From Lingula anatina (lineage: Eukaryota; Brachiopoda; Lingulata; Lingulida; Lingulidae), in assembly GCF_001039355.2 (NCBI RefSeq), contig NW_019773806.1, positions 1 to 45,489 of the forward strand: DNA of 45,489 nt, given 5' to 3'. Shown here one piece after another: positions 23,172 to 36,548 of this stretch. Below the pieces are notes generated by a model. That model made no database searches. It was not told the DNA's origin and saw only the letters and a program-made list of their open reading frames with translations. How positions within the stretch are numbered: the first letter of the stretch is position 1; each line of letters starts with the position of its first letter. The translations under genes were made by a program, and so were the position numbers.

Positions 23172-26100
23172 TTAACTGACAACTTCGTACTGGTTCGTCT
23201 CGTAGTCTGGAGGAGGAATGTACACCGGTGAGCCCCGTCTATTGTCGCGTAAGCCTCGATCCTCTTTCCAAGAATTTACCGCCCCCGGTGTATCCTCTGG
23301 CGAGTGGTCGTACATACGGTTGTTGAACTGTGCTGCGAACAACCTGTCGTCCCTCCATAATTGTGAGGGCGGCCTTAGGGCTGAGCGTGGTGGGAGAGGT
23401 CGCGGGTATTCAGCAGTCCGAGGAGAATGGGAACTGACTGACGCTTGCTTGCTACAACCGAAAATAGGAAAGTTTGGCGTAGTCAAACGACATTTTATGG
23501 CGACAACAATCTCCAGAGCTTATTTATTCCTTGTTGCCTTCTTTCTTGCTTTGAATGAGACTATAAAAGTTTGTGGTACACTGAGATAGAGCATACATAA
23601 AAGAACATTGCGTGAATACGTTACCCTTCAACTGCACTTCTAATACATTCATCTATTTATTTATTTATTCCCTCTCATTGTTTAAAATTGATTTTCAAAT
23701 TGGCGCAGGTCACTGAGATATCCGCTGCCTTTACTACGTCATCGGTAACAGTGAAAAATTATGTTGTTCCAATGAATACGTTTTGTAAGCGTTTCTTGTA
23801 AAACAAGAACCATGTGGGAGCAGTGCCTTTGACCGCTTACGCGTGTGAAAAATTACACCCCCATTACAAGGAAATCCAATCTCGAATATGAAAACCACCC
23901 GTGGTCGATGAATTCAATATCGATTATCTTAACATTGTGAAGGACATATTCGTGCTGATTACCTTTTCAATCGCTGTATCTTTCTACGGTGGACACAACA
24001 AAAGATGCCAAATCCAAAGACGGCAACAATAAAGGCAAGAGAACCCAGCACGGCACCTATTATCCATATAGTCGGGGGCTGAAGGACACCTGGCGGCGAG
24101 GTTATTTTGATCTTGCATACTGAGTAGTCAAAGATGAATAATTTCAAAATATTGAACATAATTAAAGCAGTCAATTGAACGTTTAATCAAAACTGGGCAT
24201 TTTTGGTTTTTAAACCCACAGAACCAATTAATATTCTTAAAAATCACATGCTTAAAACACATTTTAAAAACATTTAAAAACAGATTAAGAAAATCTAAGC
24301 AAAGAGGAAAATTTGTGACACGAATTGTGACAAGAATTGTGCCTATAAGTAAACACGTCTTCAATATTGTTTTAATCACCTTCGAACGCGGAAATCAAAG
24401 CAGAAATTCGTTAACCAACTCTAAAATATTTTCAATATACCTTCCGTCGCGGTCCACTGATGAACGCTGGCATTAGGATAGCACACTTTGCCACTGTTCT
24501 TTGGATCCAGCTGACATAAAGCGTAGCACGTGCCGTCAACGAGACAGAAATCATGCTGAAAATGATGTAATATGGAGAGATATAGAAGTTTGCTGCTCAG
24601 GGTAGACTGGCTAACTCCTCACGACTGAAATGCACTGAAGGCGTGCGGGGCATCTGACACGTCAAAATAATGGTTTTTAAAAAATTTTAAAAATTAAAAA
24701 AAAAAAATGCATTTGACTTTGTCAGACTGTGGAGTACGGGGACGTTTCCCCCCAATGTCAAAATGTGCACCCAAAAATGGAGTCACATTTGACATTTTTT
24801 AATTGTCGGGTAATCTATACCTACCTGTGTATGATTTGCAACGTCATTGCTTGCAATATACCATCTTGTGTATAAGACATAGGTATTTAAATGACGTATC
24901 ATTCTTTCATCGTAATATCAACGAGTTAGTAAAGTATACTGTATATACAATGAAACATATAGGAAATGTGTATATATTATTTAAGTAAAGAAAAATTTCC
25001 ATTACCTTCACTGACCAGCCATGATCATTGTCAGTTGCAGAACAAAACTGGCAGAAAGAACCCGGGTTGGTTTCACCGTCGTTGTAACACTGCGTGTCTA
25101 TACTGCATGTAATTGGCTATATATGACGCAAAAAAAATAAAACGACGATAGTCATCTGTCTTTCATGCATGGGCTTCATAAATGGGTATTGCAAAATTGT
25201 TTTTTAGATAAAACAGCACATTATTTTACATTTTTGCAAATGAATTATACTGTTTTAATTTATCATTGTGTTAAATCGTTGTATAAAAGTACTTTTTTAC
25301 GATTAGAAATATATGTGCCTCCTACAATGGACTGCCTCTACGATGAAACAGAGACAAACGAAGATACCACCAAGGAATCGCATACAGTAGTTGCAAAGTA
25401 AACTGAAGTAGACTACAACAAAAAGGTTATTGAAAATACGAGGTGCAAGTCTCATCCATCTACGCTTGCAAACCAAGGCTCCAATTTGGAATTCTGCAGA
25501 ATTCTTGCACGTTTGCGCTTCCCGTGTTCATGACTTTGAATTATCACTTGAATAAAAAAAAGATCGCTTATAAGTACTTTTGGCAAGAACCTACTTTGCG
25601 GAACCAAGTGGAGTTGCTGTAGGTGGTGTTGCAGGTGCGACATCTATCGTCGACATTTTCCTCCCCGTCGGCGTAACAACTACAGTCGATGGTGCATGCA
25701 TCGCTCTGCAAGATACAGACGGCAGATTTGAATTCTTAATTCAGTACATATTTATCAGAACAGTTGAAAGATTTATGTCTGCTACGTAACATGCAATTAA
25801 ATGAAAGCATATACAGTGTACATATCAAAATATATACATTAAAAATCGCAAAATATGAGATGACCTGCATCTTTGAAATTGGACAAATAGACTTGCCTAA
25901 GACTTTAATTTATGTCTTAATTATCATGGAGCTATATGCTGTGCTCTGCGCGCACAAAGATGTTCAGCGCACTGTATACACGACTTAGGCCTACCTTCAA
26001 CCGGCAGCTGTTTGGGTCATTATTTCTACAAGAGACACACTTGTCATCAAAGGTTATCAGGTATGTAGCATTGCTAAACTGTGCTTTGTTGTTGCTGACG

Positions 26101-26895
26101 CTTATGCCATAACGGTAGATTGGAGGTCCAGTACACTCAGCGCTACGTTTATGGTGCCTTGGTCTAGGAAGAGGGCAGATAACTTCTTGAAAGTGAACGA
26201 ATTCTGCAGCCATGAGTTCCACGTTTGCCGCGCTACTCTGAGGCTTTCCTGCCGTCACCTGAGAGGGATATAAGATTAAGATACGTTCTTACTCTGTTTG
26301 TTACTGAATTCAAAGTATAAGCTGACAAGTCCTTTTTACGTGTAATTTCTCTCACCTTCAACTTCTTTCCTCATCAAGAATAATAAATTAATAAATTAAC
26401 TCCATTTTTTTGTATATTTTGTTATTATAATTGCATAATAAAGATGTATTGAAAATAAATGGTTCAGTTAGAGTTTGAAATATTAAGGATGTTTGTTTAT
26501 ATCGATGTTGCTCATTGTCCTCATTTTATCATTAATAGACTATATGCATGTCATATATTTGTATTTGAACAATATTTCTGATCCAACTAAGACATTGTCA
26601 TTCTCAACATCACCTCCTGAATTTCCACTTTACATGTTAAGTTTTTATTGTCGAGGAAGGTGCCACCGTAGACGGGTGACCTTGCACATGGCCTTGACCT
26701 AGTTTTACACAGACCGTCGCCCGGGAGGTAATAAATGGTTGGCACGGCGGATGTATCAATAGAACAATCTGCGCCAGCAAACGTGTCGTCGCAGCTACAC
26801 GTGCCTGTAATGAAGATCAAGATATTAATTAACATATTAAAGGCACAGTGCCATAAAGTAATTTCTCTCTTTTTTCTTCAATTGTTAATTTTTTG

Positions 26896-26934
<39 letters not shown>

Positions 26935-29093
26935 CGGACCGTTGATGCATTGGCCATTTCCACTGCATTCATTTGGACATTGCACTGCCTCCATTTCCTC
27001 GGGAAGGGAAACTTTACCAGTCTCGTTGTTAGTCACCCAAATTGATGAGTTTTTCTCTAGTTCTCCTAGACATGAACTCTTAATAGCCTGAAGTGCTGCA
27101 GGTGCCCATTCAGTGCTACCAGTTAGCTAGATATAAAAGGTAATCGGTATATGTATGTTGTGAACTTAAAAAAAAACTGGTTAATTTTTGTTTTGAATGT
27201 ACATTATGAGCAGTTAAAGGTATTAGATACACTTCGCCTCTTGTATATTTTGTATACTTCAAATTCCAAATGGTACTGAATTCATTGTAGAAAGAACAAA
27301 AACACATGCAGAAAATTAAACCATGTCTGAAATAAGAGAAGCAACCAAAAGATATACGTTATTCCAATGCAACATGTACGGATTTTCGTGCAAGCACTCT
27401 CGTGTCTGTTGTGTGTGTACGAATGAACATATATAGGCTTACATATATGTCTTCTATGCAGCCTTTGATGGGATCCTCCGTGTTGGCACCAGGTACCGAC
27501 TTGCAGGACTTGCCAGTGCTTGTGTTGGCCATGAAGGTTTCACAAAACTGAGCTGCGGTGGCATTTGTCCAGTTATTCTTCCACGATGGTTCCTATGCAA
27601 AAGCAATTTGCAATAATGATTTTTGTATAGTTTGAAAGGTGAAGATATTCACTGCAATATTTGAACATTGTCCAAAAAGATGGATATTGTGCGTACACCT
27701 GTAGAGATTTGTGGGAAAAATGCTTATCCTCTATAAAATTGCAACAAACTCTGTGTAAAAAACAAGACCTTTCATGCTGTCTTGTTCTAAAAACTAATCT
27801 TCTGCGTGTCATCTCTAAATAGTATGTACGATTTCCTATATGCGGGGACATATGAAAAGGGACAAATAACACTTAAATATTTCACCATCACAGATGCATT
27901 TGAATTGTTCTGTGGATCAAAACAGAAAGATAATTTACTCATGCAAATGCATGGCGTGCAAACACCCATTGCTGTAACAAATCTAACATTTACCGGCACT
28001 GTATGATAAATGTCGTATTCAAAAACCCGAGTTTCCAAAACATCATCATTGCCTTGACCGGATTCTTCGGCGGCCCTACGGCGCCGACATTTCTGATGCT
28101 CTCTAGAGGAGAAGTTGTCATCTCCTGGACACTTGACAATATTTTCTGCGTAACCACACTGCACGATCGAATTGGCGTCATTGGTTTCTGCAGAACATCG
28201 GCAATAGTTAGACCGTGATGTTGACCGCTTTGAGAATTGTAGCTGGGAGGCAGGAGGTCCGTTATAGATTGAATACTGCGGCTGAACCCTAAATGTATAA
28301 AATAGCAAGGTGTGGATTCGAGTCAGGGCTCCGCACCCTGAGCTTCAGAGATAACTTGGCACTAACCTCTTCACTATAGCCTTCATCGTGTCAAGTTACC
28401 TCTGACCACATTCGATTGCCCGCGCCGCCTGCAAATCAAATTTAAAGCCCGCCCTCAATGACTCATTGAACGTTCTAGCCAATGAACGCGAACGAGTCAA
28501 AGCGCGCTTTGTTCAAATCCGGACCAATCAAAGATAAGGCTGAATATCAGGGACTTGCCGTAACCTGTGGGCAGCACGCAAAATACATCATCCCTCAGTA
28601 GATAATGATGCAGGGCCTCAAACTGCTCTGGTTTCAATTCCGATATACTCATAATTTGCAAAGAATCAAGAGATAACTTAACACATTCTTTTACGTAGTC
28701 ACTTAGTAGACGCCATGCTTTCTTTTGTGTACGGTTATGCAGACGCAACGAAATACAAGTTTCTCATTGGACATAATTCTGGATTTTCAACCAATCAGCG
28801 TTTTCACTTTGGTGAAAAATTTTGAAACATGGATTCGATTGGCTTATATAAACTAAGTCAAACTATTTTCGTCAGAGGTAACTTGACACGATGAAGATAG
28901 GCTATAGTGAAGAGGTAAGTGTCAAGTTCAATGAAGCTCAGGGTGGGGCTCCGTTAACTTGAAAGCATCGCGAATTGCGAATCACCTTTCATTTCGGGGC
29001 TATTAGGGCCTGTATAGTAAGTTATGGAATAGAGACGCTGGCACTCGGTCGCAATTCGCGATGCTTTCGAGTTACGGAGCCCAGGTGTTCTGC

Positions 29094-29138
<45 letters not shown>

Positions 29139-32100
29139 TTCAAGCCATGGTCTTTTTAGCAAACGTGTTTTAATAAATAACAATCAAGAAAATCATAAAA
29201 AAATATATATATTGACAATACCTCCAGGACATTGCAAAATCCTTTGGATTACTAGAAACGGGTTCAGTACGTCCGTCCTTAGTCAGGAAGTCGTCGCTCT
29301 TGTCATGGTTTAGGGTTCCACACAATCCAACTGTTCTGTTAAAATCCTTAGCTCCAGGATGAATCTGGACATTCATGAAGTCGTCGTGTCCATATCGATA
29401 GACCATTATGTCAACATAGCCTCCAGTGGGTAAGTAAACCTTGAAAATAATATTTCAGTGAGAAGTTCCTAACAATCTGTCTGGACAATTATGAGATTTT
29501 TAAAGAAATGTACTCTTTTGTCTCTACTGCTCAGTTAATCATTATAAAATCAGCATATCTATTTGTTAATATGACATTGATGTTTGTGTCTCTGGCTTAT
29601 AAGTTCATTGAAAAAATAATGATGGTTTCAGACTTTTTCAAAGAAGTTAAAGGGATAATAACTCTTCGTTTCGGTCAAAAAAATAATTTCCCTGGAGTAA
29701 ACAACAATTTTCCCATACTTACCAATGGTTAATGAATCCATTTTTACATTCAAAGTTAGTCCCTGGTTTTTTTCTAAAAAGTTTGGTTTTTTGTTAAAAT
29801 CTCTTAAGAGATTTTAACAGAGTATAGCCATCAATGGAGGTCACGTGGTCTAAAGACAAGCTCAGATATCAGAATAATAGCTGTTACTGCCGTTTTTGTG
29901 GTAAAACAGAATATATTATATTTCTATGAGTTGTTCACAACGTTTTTATTGTGAAATATAGATCTCATATGAAGAGTTATTATCCCTTTAATAATGTAAA
30001 AAATTCACTGAAAAGTGAAATTTCGATTTAACTGATACCATCCAATGATTGGACTTGTTCAACATAGGCAACAATACCTTAAAATGCTTGCCACCGTTTA
30101 AAGACTCCACCCTCAGTTGCCCGTCCTCGCACCCAACAAGCCCCACTCGCATTGGTCTCTTGGCTGTTATTTGCTTCAATCCCGTGCCAGGTTTACATGT
30201 GTCCACTATGAAGACGTCTCCCCCGGACATCACGCTCACAGCACAATTACAGTATGCGTAGCCGCCATTGCAAGGTTTGAAAAAAGCATGTACCTAAAAC
30301 ATTACAATTTGAAGAAGAAATCAACGGTTCGTGTTTCTTTTTTCATGAAGGGTCTAAGAGGAGATATTATCGCACGAGAACTCTTTTAATTCGTGTCCAT
30401 TTTATACCTTTGAATGAAACCCTGATTCTGCCAGAACCTTTTTGGGATGTTCTAATACTTCAAAGTATTAACACAAATTCAAAGAAAGAGTTTTAAATTA
30501 CGACATGTGGAGTTTGACAAATGACAGAATTGGTAAATGAAAACAAACATCATATTTTACCTGAACTGGTAATGTGGTATGTTTGTACAAAACAAATTCA
30601 CCTCCGTACTGGCATTCGTAGTTGCTATAATTTCAAAAATATATTTGAACAGATTATTGATACAATATGGATATATGTTTCAACATAGATCTATGAATTC
30701 ATAATAAAAACGTCGTGGAGACCTTGTTGTGTGTGCGAGTGTGTGCGAGTGAGGGAGTACTTGTGTTGTAATTCATCTAATTATTCGATATTGATGCCAG
30801 CATCAGGTGTATGTGCAGAAAGGCATATATTCGTATACAAAATGTTGCGTTTTCCTGCGTTGCTAAAATTGTGACAATAAATTTAATTTAATATGAGTTA
30901 GTGTATGTTTGCAAGCATAGCAAGCAAATGCTTTGGGTATGAGACCTGCCACAAATCACGGCACGATAGAGCAATTCAGTAAAGTTCTTAAATTAATCTC
31001 AACTATGTGAAAGACGGCTTGCATATAAGCGGTAAAGCACTTACTTTCCATCAAACGTCCTCATATGCGGGTCATTGTTGGACATGCATACCTGGCCGGC
31101 GGCATCTATATCTGTATCTAACACCTTAACCTGCAAATGATTTTTAAACTTTTGAAAATGTTAATATAAATGCTTAATTTGTAAAATAAAAATATTTTAA
31201 TCCAGCATTTTATAGTCACATCGTATATATAATTTGATATCTCATTCCATTTAATTGTCATGCAAATGCCATTTTTGGTATATTTTCTGAGTAAACACCA
31301 TAATTTATCTCGGGTGCGTAATCAGAGTCTATTTGTTTGTTGGCCAGATTACTTTGAGAAATTGTAAGGGAATATTTCACACCTAGTTGCTGAGTTTGTG
31401 GAGAAAACTAACATAAAAAGTCGTGCGGTGGATAGATTCTGTCATACGTACAGGTATATCCGGCAGCGTATAGTCGTTCCATGCGGGATGAGTAGTAAAT
31501 TCCCCAGTGTGTACCATAACTTTGGTGTTCGTGTGGCCGTCATACACGCCATCGACAACTGGAGCTATCTTGAAGGTGTGTGTTTTGTTCCAGTTCATTG
31601 CGTTTATTTCTAATCTACAAGGTGTCCTCTCAAACTCAGAGACGAACTCCAGTCTTTCTCCGCTACTGCATAGTCGCTTCTTTGGGACAAGCGGGATTCT
31701 TATCTCCACTGGGAGAAGCTGCTCATGGCAATAGCTTTGGAGCTTCAGATCAGAACACAGAACAGGAACTGTCAGTTGGAGTTTTATTTCGGTTGAGACA
31801 ACATCGCTTTCCTTCAAAACTATAGGCAGAGTGTTAAGCACCTGCAAATACCAGTTCCCTTTATTTTATTCGGTACTTCTGGTATTTATTAAATGGTATT
31901 CTATATAGGCATGCACTGAATAACCGAGCGTTACATTTCTTTGTGAATGTGCAGCGCTTGGAATTGGGAGGTAGGTTCACATTGTGTTGCCCGGAAAGAT
32001 CGAGTAAGCAGCAATCGTTCTAAATTTTTCATACCGGTAAGTGCAACAGAACACCTACATTCATCCCAGCAAACACGTCAAGTTGGTACCAAGTGGTCAA

Positions 32101-34182
32101 TCCGTCGCTATGACGTTATATAATGTGGTAGAAACGTGCTAGCCACGTGATCCGAACGTGACGTGTTGCTGGGATTACATCCATAATTTTTTTTATGGTA
32201 CGCCAGCGTCAGGAATTATGACCATGTGGAGCCTTTGGTATCTCAATGATTTGGGCCAGGCATGCACTTAAGTGCTTTCTATCAATAAACTCTTCGATAT
32301 GCTGATTTATAAGACAGGTATTATATGTTCCTCCAGACGTATCTTAGGTTTTATAGCAGCTGTAAACACGAATTTATTTTTATTCTAGACAAATTGTGAC
32401 AAAACCTTCCAGTACAAATCATAGGTGCTAAAAAGTAAAATTCTCAACAAAACAAAATAAACAAAAGGTGAAGGTCAGTTTTTTTCTGGGGCGACCTCTG
32501 ACTCTTAGGCTTCGTTCACATGCAATGNCTAGACAAATTGTGACAAAACCTTCCAGTACAAATCATAGGTGCTAAAAAGTAAAATTCTCAACAAAACAAA
32601 ATAAACAAAAGGTGAAGGTCAGTTTTTTTCTGGGGCGACCTCTGACTCTTAAATGACTGAAGAATTTACATAAGTTAAAGTGAACACAAACCGAAAATGC
32701 ACATTATAGGCAAGCTAAAACGATCCCCTAGCCCTTTTAGCTGATAGGAGTATACACGTTGTGCAGCTGTACTTTCCTTTACCTTTAGTCCCGCAAAAAA
32801 CTCCTCGCTTTCCAAAGGTGCACTTCGTCCACCATGTATTATTCCATTTTTTATGAACTTTGCCCGCACGGTGCACTTAACCTTGAATAAATGGCAATGA
32901 CCCAATTATAAGGAGGCTAGATATACCAATCATCTTTTAAACTTTGTTCCAATTTTTTGAAATTTGTCTTTTATCTCTAAACCTAATTCCAAAATACAGT
33001 TGAGACCAATACTTACTTTAAACCCTAATGAGTGCTTCCCAACCCAGTGGGATTCCTTCAACGTCGCTGGCATGTTTCTGGTGGGAACGTCCTCGTCTTC
33101 TAGTATCTTTTTGCCATCAAAAAACCAATATACGTCAAAGAACAGCTCTCCACGTTTTTCTTCGGCAATTTGACGATACTGTTGGTCGCACCTGAAAACT
33201 ATTTCTTTGAAACGCTTCCCCCACTGATTTTCTCTAATGCCTTCGCCGACGCTCACTTCCGGGATTTGAGTGATGTTGGGAAATACATCTGTGGAATGTA
33301 GTTGTGAACAGAAAAGCTATTTTTATATAATCTGCTCATTTTGCACCATTATATATAATATGCTGCATACGTGTACGTACAGTATCGATAATAGGAAATG
33401 CGGTTCTCTATCCTTCAAATTAAAAGGACTAAAGCTTAAATAGCGGTTGGTATTCGGTGTTCTGAACCCACAACGCTTATACTCATTAATTAGATTGCTA
33501 GGGAGCAAACAGTTATATGAACCACGTTGGATTATTTACTAGCGTCAAGGCCGAAGGTGAAATTTGCATGCTTCTCACCTGTACACCCCGGTTGAAATCC
33601 AGTTTCAGACGTGTGGCCTGATGGGCAAAGGACCTTGTCACCTAGAACATTTGTACAAACAGTGACTTTGTCTTACATTGTACAACTTGACTTTGAATTA
33701 AGTCTCAGAAAATGAGTTTTTATTTATGCACACATTTATTCTTGTCTCTGTCTTAGTCATCAAAACCCTCCAATTTCAAATGCTGTTGGCTTGCACAAAT
33801 AACGCAATTCTAATGTGTTAAATATTGTACCAGGAACATTCATTCTATTTCGTCACATGTTTGACACAAATGATTAAATCACTCACACTTTGACAATCTC
33901 ATAACTTACCTATGCAGTAGCGTTCTGGACATTCTGACACTGATGGCAGCCTATAGACCATGAACGCGGAACAGTTCTTGATTTGAATGTCGTATGACTT
34001 TGCACAACAGTTTCCGGTTTTGTTCACGCAAGCGGTTCTATTGACAATGCCTTCTTCCTCATCGGGGTGTGAATCTTGAAGCGAAGAAAGAAACTGCGAT
34101 ATTGAAACACATTTAAAAAGACGAAAGTGCAAAGGAAATCATGAATAGTAAAAGCGACATTTTGCCGGATTAAAATGGGCCA

Positions 34183-34213
<31 letters not shown>

Positions 34214-36517
34214 CAGCATAATGGCTTTTCGTTGTATTTGGGTTATGCGTGATCAGGAAGGTTTTACAGAACAGACAACCTACCATTCAGCCAGATAGGC
34301 CGTTCTGTCCCACAGTTTCCGTGAACAATGCACGTGGTCGGCATCGTGCTCCCAGTTAACATGTCGAAGCGGTACCAGCTGTTGTTGAGGTGATTGTCGC
34401 AATTGTTGGGCAATTCAGACAAAAAGGTCGAGCTTCTGGTTACTTCATCCTTCCGCACAGTATGTTGCACACAAGGATTAAGCTCTTTAAGTAAGAAATA
34501 TCATCTGCTTGATGATGTGGTTTAAATATGAATAGTGAACATTTATTAGCATGGAATATATACGGGACCATACCCAGACCCTATCGTACTTAGTGTGTAT
34601 CAATCTATCTCCAAGGGGATTCTCGTTAAATAACAACACAGTCTAAAGAATCATAAAGGTAATAAATTTTCATAACATAGAATTGCGTGACATATCTTCT
34701 TGCACTTTAAGTAATTATGTGATGCCTTGCAGCGTAATGCCGGACATATACAGTACACAGATAACGTAAAGCCCATCGTATTCTCCGAAAGAGTCCTCAA
34801 TCACGTTTATATTACAGATAAGACGACCCAAAGTGTTGATCAAGTGTTGATACAATGTCGTTTTATCAAATTAAATCAACATGCCTACCGTGTAACATTG
34901 GCTTTGAAAAACCAACATTAAAGTTTCTAACGTTCCTACCTTGACAAGTGGCATTATAATCTTCACAGCAGTCTTTCGCTACCAAACAGTGCTCGTCACA
35001 GTAACAACCTCTATTTCTACAAGTACTGTTATGTCCTAGACAGCAGCCATAGCCAACGCAAAAGCCATCGATCTCTGAAAAACAAAGATCACATGCCAAA
35101 AAAAGAAATAAAACATACTCTTACGAGACGTCTTATAGGACTCTATGAGACCCTAATGCCTCTATTTCACACAGACCACGAATCCCACGAATCGCCAGGA
35201 ATTGACAAATTTCAGGATTCGTGGGGATTCGTGAGATTTTGCCAATTTTCTGGTCTAATTAGACACGCTCTAAGATTCAGTTACGATACAGGTGCGATAG
35301 TGTTACGAATATTCGTGGGATTCGGCTGGAATCGCACGAATATTGTCCAGAAATTCACTACGATTTTTTGGAATCGGGAGTTCGTGGCCAAAATTTTGAA
35401 CATCTCATAAGTTTTGCCACGAATTCCCGATTGATTAAGAATTTCAAGAACTGACTACGATTATATACGAATCTGTTGAGAACTTCACGAACTGATTACG
35501 ATTCAACCACGAATCCTAAAATTTGTCAATTCATGGCGATTCGTGGGATTCGTGGTCTGTGTGAAATAGGGGCATTAGGGTCTCATAGAGTCCTATAAGA
35601 CGTCTCGTAAGAGTATGTTTTATTTCTTTTTTTGGCATGTGATCTTTGTTTTTCAGAGATCGATGGCTTTTGCGTTGGCTATGGCTGCTGTCTAGGACAT
35701 AACAGTACTTGTAGAAATAGAGGTTGTTACTGTGACGAGCACTGTTTGGTAGCGAAAGACTGCTGTGAAGATTATAATGCCACTTGTCAAGGTAGGAACG
35801 TTAGAAACTTTAATGTTGGTTTTTCAAAGCCAATGTTACACGGTAGGCATGTTGATTTAATTTGATAAAACGACATTGTATCAACACTTGATCAACACTT
35901 TGGGTCGTCTTATCTGTAATATAAACGTGATTGAGGACTCTTTCGGAGAATACGATGGGCTTTACGTTATCTGTGTACTGTATATGTCCGGCATTACGCT
36001 GCAAGGCATCACATAATTACTTAAAGTGCAAGAAGATATGTCACGCAATTCTATGTTATGAAAATTTATTACCTTTATGATTCTTTAGACTGTGTTGTTA
36101 TTTAACGAGAATCCCCTTGGAGATAGATTGATACACACTAAGTACGATAGGGTCTGGGTATGGTCCCGTATATATTCCATGCTAATAAATGTTCACTATT
36201 CATATTTAAACCACATCATCAAGCAGATGATATTTCTTACTTAAAGAGCTTAATCCTTGTGTGCAACATACTGTGCGGAAGGATGAAGTAACCAGAAGCT
36301 CGACCTTTTTGTCTGAATTGCCCAACAATTGCGACAATCACCTCAACAACAGCTGGTACCGCTTCGACATGTTAACTGGGAGCACGATGCCGACCACGTG
36401 CATTGTTCACGGAAACTGTGGGACAGAACGGCCTATCTGGCTGAATGGTAGGTTGTCTGTTCTGTAAAACCTTCCTGATCACGCATAACCCAAATACAAC
36501 GAAAAGCCATTATGCTG

Positions 36518-36548
<31 letters not shown>

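Noticed and set aside
27787-28308. Minus-strand open frame of 173 codons read as an exon throughout
   Set aside because: The frame reads through the donor at 27993; ending the exon at 27994 gives the phase needed for the next exon.
32675-32782. Extension of the exon 32783-32881 downstream to a stop
   Set aside because: A good donor (CTAAAG then GTAAAG) at 32783/32782 keeps phase 0 with the next exon; the extension is intron.
35093-35410. Plus-strand open frame of 105 codons at the palindrome centre
   Set aside because: It is the foldback element, composed of repeated CGAATC motifs, with no family match.
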